Source of the DNA: Cryptosporangium aurantiacum
GTDB taxonomy: Bacteria > Actinomycetota > Actinomycetes > Mycobacteriales > Cryptosporangiaceae
Direction of reading: 5' to 3'
Length of the DNA: 64,000 nt
NCBI RefSeq assembly: GCF_900143005.1
Contig: NZ_FRCS01000007.1
Coordinates: forward strand, 372,001 to 436,000
The position numbers and the translations under genes are program-made. The notes under the pieces were generated by a model, which saw nothing but the letters and a program-made list of their open reading frames with translations, was not told where the DNA came from and ran no database searches. Numbering within the stretch: the stretch's first letter is position 1; each line of letters starts with the position of its first letter. Of the stretch, positions 15,461 through 23,364 are shown piece by piece.

Positions 15461-16931
15461 CTGGCGCCCCCACCACGACGTGTTTGACTTCCTGGTACTC
15501 GCGCAGGCCCGCGACGCCGCGTTCCCGGCCGACGCCGCTCTGCTTCACGCCGCCGGTCGGTGTCCATGCGGTCGCGGCCGACCGGTTGACCTGCACGGTT
15601 CCCGACCGAATGCGCCGTGCGAGCGCCAGCCCGGCGGGCAGGTCCGCGGTGTAGACGCCCCCGCCCAGCCCGTACTCGGTGTCGTTGGCGATAGCGATCG
15701 CCTCGTCGGTGTCGCGGTAGGGCTGGACGGTGACGACCGGGCCGAACACCTCGCGCTGCGCGACCGGGTTCCCGTTGTCCTCCACGAGCAGGACGGTCGG
15801 TTCGACGTAGTAACCCCGGTCGACGCCTGCCGGACGACCGCCGCCGGCGATGACCTTCGCGCCCGCCCCGACGCCCGCCGCGATCAGATCCTCGACGCGT
15901 TCGCGCTGGGCAGCGCTGATCAGCGGCCCCACCAGGGTTTTGGCGTCGCGGGGGTCACCGGGTGGTAGCGCCGCCGCGGTTCCGGCCAGCTGTTCGAGCG
16001 TCGCGTCCAGTGCCTCCCGCGGGACCAGCACGCGGGTCTGCGCGGTGCAGCCCTGCCCCGACAGCGACGCGAAGACCGTCGCCACCCCGGCGCCGACCCG
16101 CCCGACCGCGTCCGGCAGGTAGAGCTGCACTGACTTGCCGCCCAGTTCCAGGACGAGGCGCTTCACGGTGGGCGCCGCCTGCGCCGCGATCCGGCGGCCG
16201 ACCGTCGTGGACCCGGTGAACGAGACGCAGTCGACGCGAGGGTCGGACGTCAGCTGCTGGGCGCCGTCGGTGCCCTCCTCGACCACGACGCTGAGGACGC
16301 CGGGCGGCAGGCCCGCCGCGGCCGCGGCGTCGCCGAGTGCCAACGCGGTCAGCGGCGTGAGCGGGCTCGGCCGGAGGATCACCGAGCAGCCCGCGGCCAG
16401 CGCGGAGAAGACCTTCCAGACGTTCGTCTGCAGCGGGAAGTTGTACGGCGTGATCGCGGCGACCACCCCGACCGGCTCGTAGCTCCGGACGCTCAGCAGC
16501 ACGTCCTTCGCGCCGACCAGCGCGTTCAGCGGCAGCTCGTTGTGCTCCCACTCGGGCAGCGTCGCGAACAGCTCGGGTAACTGCCGGGCCTGGTCGATCG
16601 CCATGCCGACCTGCGCCCACCGGGCCAGTTGCAGCGGCGCGCCGACCTCCCGGATCGCGGTCTCGACCAGGTCCTCGCGACGGTCGTCCAGCCAGTCGGC
16701 CATCCGGCCGAGCACGGCGACGCGCTCCGGGACCGGAAGCGTCGCCCAGACGCCGGACTCGAACGCGTCGTACGCTCCGGCGATCGCGGCCTCGACCTGA
16801 CCGGCGTCGGCGGTCGGGACCGTGGTGAACGTTTCCTCGGTGGTCGGATCCTCGACGGGCAGCGGCGCGCCGCGTCCGGGCACTGACTCTCCGCCGATCC
16901 AGAGACGATCGGCCGTGAGGTGCTGGGTCAT
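15447..16931 (-). CDS. NAD(P)-dependent aldehyde dehydrogenase
   Basis: A 494-residue ALDH-superfamily enzyme. ITPYNFPLQTNVWKV (about 158-172) contains the oxyanion Asn, FTGSTTVGRRIA binds the cofactor, LELGGKS near 263 holds the general-base Glu, and SGQGCTAQTRV near 297 holds the nucleophilic Cys. FGPVV is near 393. It oxidises an aldehyde to an acid (or thioester) in the cytoplasm. It lies three bases after the amidohydrolase gene in the same operon. Confidence 0.92.
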   Translation of the reverse strand: MTQHLTADRLWIGGESVPGRGAPLPVEDPTTEETFTTVPTADAGQVEAAIAGAYDAFESGVWATLPVPERVAVLGRMADWLDDRREDLVETAIREVGAPLQLARWAQVGMAIDQARQLPELFATLPEWEHNELPLNALVGAKDVLLSVRSYEPVGVVAAITPYNFPLQTNVWKVFSALAAGCSVILRPSPLTPLTALALGDAAAAAGLPPGVLSVVVEEGTDGAQQLTSDPRVDCVSFTGSTTVGRRIAAQAAPTVKRLVLELGGKSVQLYLPDAVGRVGAGVATVFASLSGQGCTAQTRVLVPREALDATLEQLAGTAAALPPGDPRDAKTLVGPLISAAQRERVEDLIAAGVGAGAKVIAGGGRPAGVDRGYYVEPTVLLVEDNGNPVAQREVFGPVVTVQPYRDTDEAIAIANDTEYGLGGGVYTADLPAGLALARRIRSGTVQVNRSAATAWTPTGGVKQSGVGRERGVAGLREYQEVKHVVVGAPDAAR

Positions 16932-16934
16932 GGG

Positions 16935-18155
16935 CTACGCCAGGACGGGGGGCTGGGCGGGCGTGAACCGGAACACGCGCTCGGCGTTCCCGCGCAGCAG
17001 CTTGTACTGGGTGGACTCCGGCAGGTGCGCGAGCCGCTTGTGGGCCAGCTCGATGCTGTCCGGCCAGGTGGAGTCGGTGTGCGGGTAGTCGGTCTCGATC
17101 ATCACGTTGTCCTCGCCGATCTCCGTCACGCTGTTCATCGCGTGGATGTCGTCGATGAAGCAGCCGTAGACGTGGTCGCGGAACGTCTTCCGCAGGTCGA
17201 GGGAGTGCAGGTCGACCTGCTTGCCGCCCTGGTCCATCGCGCCGTACAGGTCGACGCCCGCGGCCTTCGAGGCCCAGTGGCGCTGCTTGTCGAGCACCTG
17301 CTCGGCCCGCTCGAGAAAGTACGGGATCCACCCGACGCCGCCCTCGGACAGTGCGATCCGGAGGTTCGGCAGGTTCTGCAGGTACGGGCTGAACAGCCAC
17401 TCCAGCATCGCGCCGCTGGCACGCACCGGCCCCCAGGCCATGTTCGCCAGGACGGGTGCGTTCGGGGAGATCTTCGGCATCGTCGACGAGGAGCCGGCGT
17501 GCATGCACACGACCAGGTCGGCGTCGTGGGCGGTCGACATCACCGGGTCCCAGTAGCCGGACGGGTCGTGGATCGTCGGTAAGCCCAGCGGCGCCGGATT
17601 CTCCGAGAACGCGATCGCCCGGCTGCCCTTCTCCGCGCAGCGTTCGATCTCGGCGGCGGCCGCGACCGGGTCCCAGAGCGGGATCAGCGTCATCGGGATG
17701 TAGCGGCCCGGCGCTGAGCCGCACCACTCGTCGATGATCCAGTCGTTGTAGGCCTTGACGCAGATCAGCGCGAGTTCCTTGTCCTGCGCCTCGGCGAAGA
17801 TCTGACCGCAGAACCGGGGGAACGACGGGAAGCACAGCGAGGCCAGGATGCCGGCCTGGTTCATGTCGTCCAGGCGCGCGACCGAGTCGTAACACCCGGC
17901 GCGCATGTCGCCGTAGCTGAGCGGCTTCGGGCTGAACTCTTCCTTCTTGCGGCCTGCCGCGGCGGACAGGCCCGAGGTCGGCACGCGCTTGTCCTCGTAG
18001 ACCCAGATCTCCCCGTGCTCGCCGGGGACCATCCGCGGCGCGCGGTCCTTGTCCTTCGCGGGGACGCGGTCCTGCCACACGTTCGGCGGCTCCAGGATGT
18101 GGTCGTCCACCGAGATGAGCCAGCTCAGATCCGGCTTGCTGGTGTCCTCCGACAC
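16935..18155 (-). CDS. TIM-barrel amidohydrolase (Amidohydrolase_2 family)
   Basis: A 406-residue metal-dependent hydrolase or decarboxylase. VDDHILEPP near 16-24 supplies the first metal ligands, VCMHAGSSS near 210 the barrel His, and IETDYPHTDSTWP near 355 the late Asp. The family includes ACMSD and aromatic-acid decarboxylases as well as uncharacterised partners of P450 and acyl-CoA genes. I start it at GTG 18155, 6 bases after an AGGAGG sequence. It is the first gene of the leftward operon, with a good promoter 20-60 bp upstream. Confidence 0.85.
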   Translation of the reverse strand: MSEDTSKPDLSWLISVDDHILEPPNVWQDRVPAKDKDRAPRMVPGEHGEIWVYEDKRVPTSGLSAAAGRKKEEFSPKPLSYGDMRAGCYDSVARLDDMNQAGILASLCFPSFPRFCGQIFAEAQDKELALICVKAYNDWIIDEWCGSAPGRYIPMTLIPLWDPVAAAAEIERCAEKGSRAIAFSENPAPLGLPTIHDPSGYWDPVMSTAHDADLVVCMHAGSSSTMPKISPNAPVLANMAWGPVRASGAMLEWLFSPYLQNLPNLRIALSEGGVGWIPYFLERAEQVLDKQRHWASKAAGVDLYGAMDQGGKQVDLHSLDLRKTFRDHVYGCFIDDIHAMNSVTEIGEDNVMIETDYPHTDSTWPDSIELAHKRLAHLPESTQYKLLRGNAERVFRFTPAQPPVLA

Positions 18156-18184
18156 GCGTTCCTCCTTCGGCCCAGAATGGCTAC

Positions 18185-18213
18185 TATATATTTGGACTTT
18201 ATATTGGATCCAA
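18185..18213 (-). promoter_or_regulatory. Promoter of the leftward catabolic operon
   Basis: On the minus strand TTGGAT (18213-18208) and TATATA (18190-18185) are spaced exactly 17 bp. The region is strikingly AT-rich for this genome. Transcription would start near 18178, leaving a short leader before GTG 18155. Confidence 0.55.
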
Positions 18214-18214
18214 G
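18203..18214. promoter_or_regulatory. VanR-type GntR operator candidate
   Basis: ATTGGATCCAAG contains the perfect 10-bp palindrome TTGGATCCAA and matches 11 of 12 bases of the vanO operator (ATTGGATCCAAT) bound by the FCD-type GntR regulator VanR. It covers the -35 of the leftward promoter in the region shared with the rightward operon. The FCD GntR encoded at 21070 is the obvious candidate ligand. Confidence 0.5.
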
Positions 18215-18254
18215 TCAAGGCCACGCTTCAAAGTTATTGCGGTGGGGAGAGACG

Positions 18255-19475
18255 ATGCGCGGAGAACCGCCGGGACCCGGTCCGCTCGACGGCGTCAGGG
18301 TCGTGGAGATCGCCTTATGGGTGGCCGGTCCGGCCACCGCCGCGGTCCTGGCCGACTGGGGCGCCTCCGTCGTGAAGGTCGAGCCGCTGGCCGGCGATCC
18401 GCAACGGCACCTCGAAGGGCTGCGGCCTCCCGGCGCCCCGGAAGCGGGCGGAAACCCCACGTTCGACGTCAGCAACCGGGGTAAGCGGTCAGTCGCGCTC
18501 GACCTGAAGTCCGACCGCGGACGCGAGGTGATCGAGAGGCTGCTCGGGCAGGCCGACGTGCTGGTCACGAACCTGCGCGTGCGCGCGCTGGAGCGGCTCG
18601 GGCTGGACCACGAGTCCGTGCTGGCCAGACACCCGCGCCTGGTCTACGCGCTGATGACCGGCTACGGCCTCCGCGGTCCGCACGCCGACGCGCCCGGCTA
18701 CGACAGCGGCGCGTTCTGGGCCAGGAGCGGCCTCGCGGCCTCGCTGACCGTCCCCGGTGGCACGCCGCCGTTCCAGCGTGGAGCGATGGGCGACCGGTCC
18801 GCAGCGGCGGTGCTGGCCGGCGGGGTGTCGGCCGCGCTGCTGGCCCGAGAGCGCACCGGCACCGGGCAGCTGGTGGCCGGCTCGCTCTACCGCTGGGGCA
18901 CGTACCTGCTCTCCTCGGACCTGAGCATCGCCCTGCAGTACGGCGCGCCGATGGCCACCGCGCGGCGCGAGGCGATGGCGAGCCCCACCGTGAACTGCTA
19001 CCGCTGCGCCGACGACCGATGGGTCTGGTTGATCGGACTGGAACGTGACCGGCACTGGCCGCCGCTGGTCCGGGCCGTCGGGCAGCCGGCCTGGCTCACC
19101 GACGAACGGTTCGCGACGTCGTCCGCGCGGCAGCAGAACGCGCGCACCCTCATCGCGTCGCTGGACACGATCTTCGCGGAGAAGCCGCGCGACGAGTGGC
19201 TCAAGGTCTTCGACGAGTGCGGCGTGTGGGCCGAGCCGGTGAACACGATCGAGGACGTGCTGGCCGACGAGCAGTTCCACGCGGCAGGCGGGCTGGTCGA
19301 GGTGCCCGGAACCGGCACGCCCGGGGTGAACGGCCCGCTCGACTTCGGCGCCACCCCGGCCGGCCCACGGTCGGCCGCGCCCGCCCTCGGCGCCGATGCG
19401 GACGCGGTCCTGGGTTCGCTCGGGTACACCCGAGCGGACGTGGACGCCCTCCGGTCGGCAGGCGTCGTTGCCTGA
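18255..19475 (+). CDS. Family III (CaiB/BaiF) CoA-transferase
   Basis: A 406-residue protein with the interlocked CaiB fold. LDGVRVVEIALWVAGPATA opens the Rossmann half; LADWGASVVKVEPLAGDP follows. APGYDSGAFWARSGL near 150 carries the Asp that forms the acyl-enzyme intermediate. GVWAEPVNTIEDVLAD and QFHAAGGLVEV match the C-terminal half. It would move CoA from a donor thioester to the pathway acid. GGGGAGAG lies just before the ATG at 18255. It is the first gene of the rightward operon. Confidence 0.88.
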   Translation: MRGEPPGPGPLDGVRVVEIALWVAGPATAAVLADWGASVVKVEPLAGDPQRHLEGLRPPGAPEAGGNPTFDVSNRGKRSVALDLKSDRGREVIERLLGQADVLVTNLRVRALERLGLDHESVLARHPRLVYALMTGYGLRGPHADAPGYDSGAFWARSGLAASLTVPGGTPPFQRGAMGDRSAAAVLAGGVSAALLARERTGTGQLVAGSLYRWGTYLLSSDLSIALQYGAPMATARREAMASPTVNCYRCADDRWVWLIGLERDRHWPPLVRAVGQPAWLTDERFATSSARQQNARTLIASLDTIFAEKPRDEWLKVFDECGVWAEPVNTIEDVLADEQFHAAGGLVEVPGTGTPGVNGPLDFGATPAGPRSAAPALGADADAVLGSLGYTRADVDALRSAGVVA

Positions 19476-20628
19476 CCACTGGCAGTCCGGAGCGTTCTCC
19501 GTCGTCGGGCTCGGCGTCACCGAGCAGGGCCGCAGGCTGGGCGTTCCGCCGCGCGAGCTGCGACGTCGTGCACTGGACGCCGCGCTGGCCGACGCCGGGG
19601 TCGAGCGGCGCTCGGTGGACGGGTACATCGGCACCTCCAGCGAGGCCTTCGACGACGTCCGCTACCTCGGCCTCGCGCCGCACTTCGCCTGGACGATGCA
19701 GGCCGGTGGCGCGACCGCGATCTGGTCGGTGCTGAACGCGATCGGCGCGATCCTCACCGGTCAGGCCACGACCGTCGCGTGTGTGTACGGCACGGCGCCG
19801 ACGGCTCATCGCGGCCCCGGTTACGGCGGCTTCCGGTACGGCTACCCCGCCCTGTACGGGCTGATCGGCGCGGCCGGTGCGCACGCGCTGCACGCCCGCC
19901 GCCACATGCACCGCTACGGCACGACCGTCGAGCACCTCGGCGCGGTCGCGGTCGCGCAGCGGGCGCACGCCGCGGTCCGGCCGGGCACGCTCGGGTACGG
20001 CGCCCCGATCACGCTGGACGACCACCGGGAATCCGCCCTCGTCGTCGACCCGTTCCGCAGGCTCGACTGCTGCCGGGACACCGACGGGGGCGTCGCGCTG
20101 CTCGTCACGACGACCGAGCGGGCCCGCGACCTGCCCGGCCGGTCCGTCCCGATCCTCGGGCTCGGCACCGGCCACAACCTCCGCAACTGGTGGACCGGCG
20201 AGGTCTACGACCACCACGACGACGTCGCCACCGCCAAGGCGACCGCGTTCGCGCGGGCCGGTATCGAGGTCGGCGACATCGACGTAGCCGCGCTCTACGA
20301 TCCGTTCACGATCTCGCCGATCATGCAGCTGGAGGCCTACGGCTTCTGCGCGCCGGGCGAGGGCGGGCCGCTGCACGCCGCCGGGCAGACCACGGTCGGC
20401 GGTCTGATCCCCACCAACACCGGCGGTGGCCAGCTCTCGGGCTACTACGCGGCCGGTTTCACCGCGATCGTCGAAGGGATACTGCAGATGCGCGGCGACG
20501 GTGGCGCCACCCAGGTCCCGGGCGCCGAGGTCGCGCTGGTCACCGGCCACGGCGGCAACGGCGGCGTCCAGAACACCTGGTCGCACGCGACGATGCTGCT
20601 GGGTGCGGCGCTGCCAGGTGCGGCGTGA
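19468..20628 (+). CDS. Thiolase-fold protein without the nucleophilic cysteine (Ltp2/SCP-x-like aldolase)
   Basis: A 386-residue thiolase-superfamily protein. Where thiolases have the reactive Cys, it reads MQAGGATAIWSVLNA (about 73-87), so ordinary thiolysis is unlikely. The C-terminal TGHGGNGGVQNTWSHAT and PTNTGGGQLSGYY segments fit the lipid-transfer/acetyl-CoA acetyltransferase-like branch that includes Ltp2, the retro-aldolase of steroid side chains. Those proteins work with a DUF35 protein, and one is encoded next with a 4-bp overlap. The only reasonable start is TTG 19468, overlapping the CoA-transferase stop. Confidence 0.82.
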   Translation: MPDHWQSGAFSVVGLGVTEQGRRLGVPPRELRRRALDAALADAGVERRSVDGYIGTSSEAFDDVRYLGLAPHFAWTMQAGGATAIWSVLNAIGAILTGQATTVACVYGTAPTAHRGPGYGGFRYGYPALYGLIGAAGAHALHARRHMHRYGTTVEHLGAVAVAQRAHAAVRPGTLGYGAPITLDDHRESALVVDPFRRLDCCRDTDGGVALLVTTTERARDLPGRSVPILGLGTGHNLRNWWTGEVYDHHDDVATAKATAFARAGIEVGDIDVAALYDPFTISPIMQLEAYGFCAPGEGGPLHAAGQTTVGGLIPTNTGGGQLSGYYAAGFTAIVEGILQMRGDGGATQVPGAEVALVTGHGGNGGVQNTWSHATMLLGAALPGAA

Positions 20629-21068
20629 CGGGGCCGCGGGACGTCGTTCCCGACGACCTCGACGCACCGTTCTGGGACGCGTGCCTCCGCTCGGAGTTCC
20701 TGGTCCAGCGCTGCGGCGGCTGCGGCCGCGCCTACTGGCCGGCGTCCAGCTGCCCGCAGCACGGTGCCGCGTCGATGCGCTGGGAACCGGCGTCCGGCCG
20801 GGGGACCGTCCACACGTGGACGGTGTACCACCACGCGTACGACCGGGAGCTGGCCGACCGGGTTCCGTACGTGCTCGCGGTCGTCGAGCTGGCGGAGGGG
20901 CCGTTCTTCCATACTGATCTGGTCGGATGCGACCCGGCCGACGTGCGGGTGGGCCTGCCCGTCGAGGTCGTCTACGACACCGTGCGCCCCGACGTCGTGG
21001 TGCCGCGCTTCCGCCCGTGCGAGTCTCCGGACGAGCCCGGAGCTTCGTACGACGAAGGGAACGACTAG
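20625..21068 (+). CDS. DUF35 OB-fold/zinc-ribbon protein, partner of the thiolase-like enzyme
   Basis: A 147-residue protein with an N-terminal rubredoxin-like zinc ribbon (CGGCGRAYWPASSCPQH, about 29-45) and a C-terminal OB fold (GRGTVHTWTVYHHAY onward). The last zinc ligand looks like His rather than Cys. In steroid degradation the DUF35 domain of ChsH2 binds and activates the aldolase Ltp2. The same pairing is likely here because the GTG start overlaps the thiolase-like stop by 4 bp. Confidence 0.85.
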   Translation: MTGPRDVVPDDLDAPFWDACLRSEFLVQRCGGCGRAYWPASSCPQHGAASMRWEPASGRGTVHTWTVYHHAYDRELADRVPYVLAVVELAEGPFFHTDLVGCDPADVRVGLPVEVVYDTVRPDVVVPRFRPCESPDEPGASYDEGND

Positions 21069-21069
21069 C

Positions 21070-21777
21070 GTGCGCAACTCGCCGGACAACGAGTACGTCA
21101 GCGGCTGGGACAGCGGGCACTTCCCCGGCACCGTGCGCCAGACCGGCGCCCAGCGGGTCGCCGCCGCGATCCGGCGGCTGATCTTCGAGGGCAAACTCCG
21201 CGCCGGTGACCGGGTGCGGCAGGAGGAGATCGCCGACCGGCTCGGCGTCAGCCGCCTCCCGGTGCGGGAAGCGATCGTCGCGCTGGACCGCGAGGGCTGG
21301 CTGCGCGCCGAGGCCCACCGCGGCGCGTACGTGACCGGGCTGGACGAGAACACCGTGCACGACCACTACGAGATCCTCGGGCTGGTCTACGGTCTGGCCG
21401 CGCGCCGCGCCGCCGAGCGCGGCACACCGGAGGACCTGGCCGATATCCGGGGACTCGCGGAGGCGCTCGGTGCGATCACCGACGCCGACGAGTTCTGGAT
21501 GGCTAACCGGCGGTTCGTCACGCGGCTGATCGGTGCTGCGCACTCCCACCGCCTCACCGCGGTCGGAGGACTCCTGACCGGCACGATCATCCCCGGCAAC
21601 TTTTTCGTCGAGATCCCCGAGACGCTCGACGGCCAGAAGCGCGCCACGCACCGGGTGGTCGCGGCGATCGAAGCCGGCGACGGCGAGCGCGCCGAGCGGC
21701 AGATCGTCGAGTCGTTCCGCCGCGCGGGCAACAGCGCCGTCCGGCTGCTGCGCGACCGCGGCGTCCTCGGCGGGTGA
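21070..21777 (+). CDS. GntR-family (FCD/VanR-type) regulator
   Basis: A 235-residue regulator. Residues about 25-90 are the GntR winged helix (GDRVRQEEIADRLGVSRLPVREAI). Residues about 100-225 are the helical FCD effector domain. The GTG start follows AAGGGAA by 8 bases and the gene begins one base after the DUF35 stop, inside the catabolic operon. It probably represses the divergent promoters at 18.2 kb through the VanR-like palindrome and responds to a pathway acid or CoA ester. Confidence 0.86.
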   Translation: MRNSPDNEYVSGWDSGHFPGTVRQTGAQRVAAAIRRLIFEGKLRAGDRVRQEEIADRLGVSRLPVREAIVALDREGWLRAEAHRGAYVTGLDENTVHDHYEILGLVYGLAARRAAERGTPEDLADIRGLAEALGAITDADEFWMANRRFVTRLIGAAHSHRLTAVGGLLTGTIIPGNFFVEIPETLDGQKRATHRVVAAIEAGDGERAERQIVESFRRAGNSAVRLLRDRGVLGG

Positions 21778-21822
21778 GCACCGCGACGCTTGCGGGTGGT
21801 CTCCCGAGCCTGACACTCTGAC

Positions 21823-21836
21823 GAGAACAGGTTCCA
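21823..21836. promoter_or_regulatory. KstR-like palindrome, site 2
   Basis: GAGAACAGGTTCCA fits the KstR consensus TnnAACnnGTTnnA at seven of eight fixed positions. It lies 35-50 bp before the flavoprotein start, in the only gap of the rightward operon. Two related sites occur at 23325 and 30094. Confidence 0.45.
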
Positions 21837-21871
21837 GAAACGGAACCGGGTGGCGTCGAGGAGTGGTGTGT

Positions 21872-23344
21872 GTGGAGCCCGTTCCGGCGGTCGCGGCAGA
21901 CCAGGTGACCGACTGGTCCGACGACGTCGACGTGCTGGTGGTCGGCGCCGGGATGGCCGGGGTGAGCGCCGCGATCGAGGCGGCCACCAGCGGCGCCCGG
22001 GTCCTGGTCATCGACCGCGGCGGGCGGCTGACCTGCACGAGCGCGATGTCCGGCGGGCACTTCTACCTCGGCGGCGGCACCGCGGTTCAGCAGGCCACCG
22101 GGTGGGAGGACTCACCCGCCGAGATGGCCGCGTACCTGACGCGGATGTCGCCGGAGTGTGATCCGGCCAAGATCCGCCTCTACGCCGAGGGCAGCGTGGA
22201 GCACTTCGGCTGGCTGGAGTCGCTCGGCTTCGAGTTCGAGCGCTCGTTCTATCCGCACAAGGCCGTCGTGCAGCCGGAAACCCAGGGCCTGATGTTCACC
22301 GGCAACGAGAAGTGCTGGCCGTTCCGGGAGATCGCCAAGCCCGCACCGCGCGGCCACAAGCCGCCGGTCGTGGGTGACATGGGCGGCGGTGGGTTCGTCG
22401 TCGAGCTGGCGCTACGGCGGCTCGACGAACTGTCGGTCGAAGTGCGGTACGACACCGGCGCCACCGCGCTGGTGGTGCGCGACGGTGCGGTCGTCGGCGC
22501 GCGCTGGAAGCGGTACGCGGAGCACGGCCACATCCGGGCGCGCGCGGTGGTGCTGGCCGCCGGCGGGTTCGTGCTCAACCCGGAGATGGTCGAGGCCTAC
22601 GCTCCCCAACTCGGCGCGCTGTTCACCCGCGGGATGGCGTTGGGCAACACGTACGACGACGGGCTCGGCATCCGGCTCGGCGAGTCGGTCGGCGGCGTGG
22701 CCGACCACATGGAGGGCGCGTTCTTCACGTCGCCGTTCTATCCGCCGGAGGAGACGCTCAAGGGCATCGTCGTCAACGCGCTCGGCAAGCGGTTCGTCAC
22801 CGAGGACGCCTACCACTCCCGGGTCGCGGCGTTCGTGTTCGACCAGCCCGGACAGGCCGCGTATCTGATCCTCGACTCGGCGACGATGGCGCAGCCCAGC
22901 TACGCGTTCCAGCCGCTCATCGACGGGTGGGAGACGGTCGAGGAGATGGAGCGGGCGCTCGGCATGCCGTCCGGCGCGCTGGTGGCCACGATGCGGGCGT
23001 ACAACACCGCGGCCGCCACCGGCGACGACCCCGAGTTCCACAAGGCCGCGCAGTACGTGGTCCCGCTCGACCAGGGCCCGTGGGGCGCGTACGACCTCAC
23101 GCCCGGCGCGTGTTTCTACTCCGGGTTCAGCTGCGGCGGCCTCCGGGTGAGCCCGGACGGGCAGGTGCTGCGGGCCGACGATTCGGTCGTCACCGGCGTC
23201 TACGCGGCGGGGGCCTGCGCCTCGAACATCGCCGTGGACGGCCGCGGTTACGCCTCGGGGACCCAGCTGGGGGAGGCGTCGTTCTTCGGTCGGCGCAGCG
23301 GACGTCACGCGGCCCGATCCGCGCAGGAACGTGTTCTATTTTGA
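21872..23344 (+). CDS. FAD-dependent oxidoreductase (3-ketosteroid dehydrogenase/fumarate reductase superfamily)
   Basis: A flavoprotein of about 490 residues. VDVLVVGAGMAGVSAAIEAA near 20-40 is the FAD dinucleotide fold, and the C-terminal VTGVYAAGACASN segment near 440 closes the FAD site. Between them is the substrate cap domain of the fumarate reductase/ketosteroid delta-1-dehydrogenase family (residues about 140-350). Such enzymes introduce or remove C=C bonds next to a carbonyl. I prefer GTG 21872, 8 bases after GAGGAG; GTG 21863 would add three residues. It opens the second segment of the rightward operon. Confidence 0.85.
   Translation: MEPVPAVAADQVTDWSDDVDVLVVGAGMAGVSAAIEAATSGARVLVIDRGGRLTCTSAMSGGHFYLGGGTAVQQATGWEDSPAEMAAYLTRMSPECDPAKIRLYAEGSVEHFGWLESLGFEFERSFYPHKAVVQPETQGLMFTGNEKCWPFREIAKPAPRGHKPPVVGDMGGGGFVVELALRRLDELSVEVRYDTGATALVVRDGAVVGARWKRYAEHGHIRARAVVLAAGGFVLNPEMVEAYAPQLGALFTRGMALGNTYDDGLGIRLGESVGGVADHMEGAFFTSPFYPPEETLKGIVVNALGKRFVTEDAYHSRVAAFVFDQPGQAAYLILDSATMAQPSYAFQPLIDGWETVEEMERALGMPSGALVATMRAYNTAAATGDDPEFHKAAQYVVPLDQGPWGAYDLTPGACFYSGFSCGGLRVSPDGQVLRADDSVVTGVYAAGACASNIAVDGRGYASGTQLGEASFFGRRSGRHAARSAQERVLF
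23325..23338. promoter_or_regulatory. KstR-like palindrome, site 3
   Basis: AGGAACGTGTTCTA shares the core GAACnnGTTC with the sites at 21823 and 30094. It lies within the last codons of the flavoprotein gene, 27-40 bp before the P450 start. This suggests an internal, separately regulated promoter. Confidence 0.42.
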
Positions 23345-23364
23345 GCCGCTGGGAGGCGCCGCTC

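Noticed and set aside
19201-22038. A 945-codon minus-strand open frame
   Set aside because: It is opposite the CoA-transferase, thiolase-like, DUF35 and GntR genes, all of which have clear family motifs and coupled overlaps.
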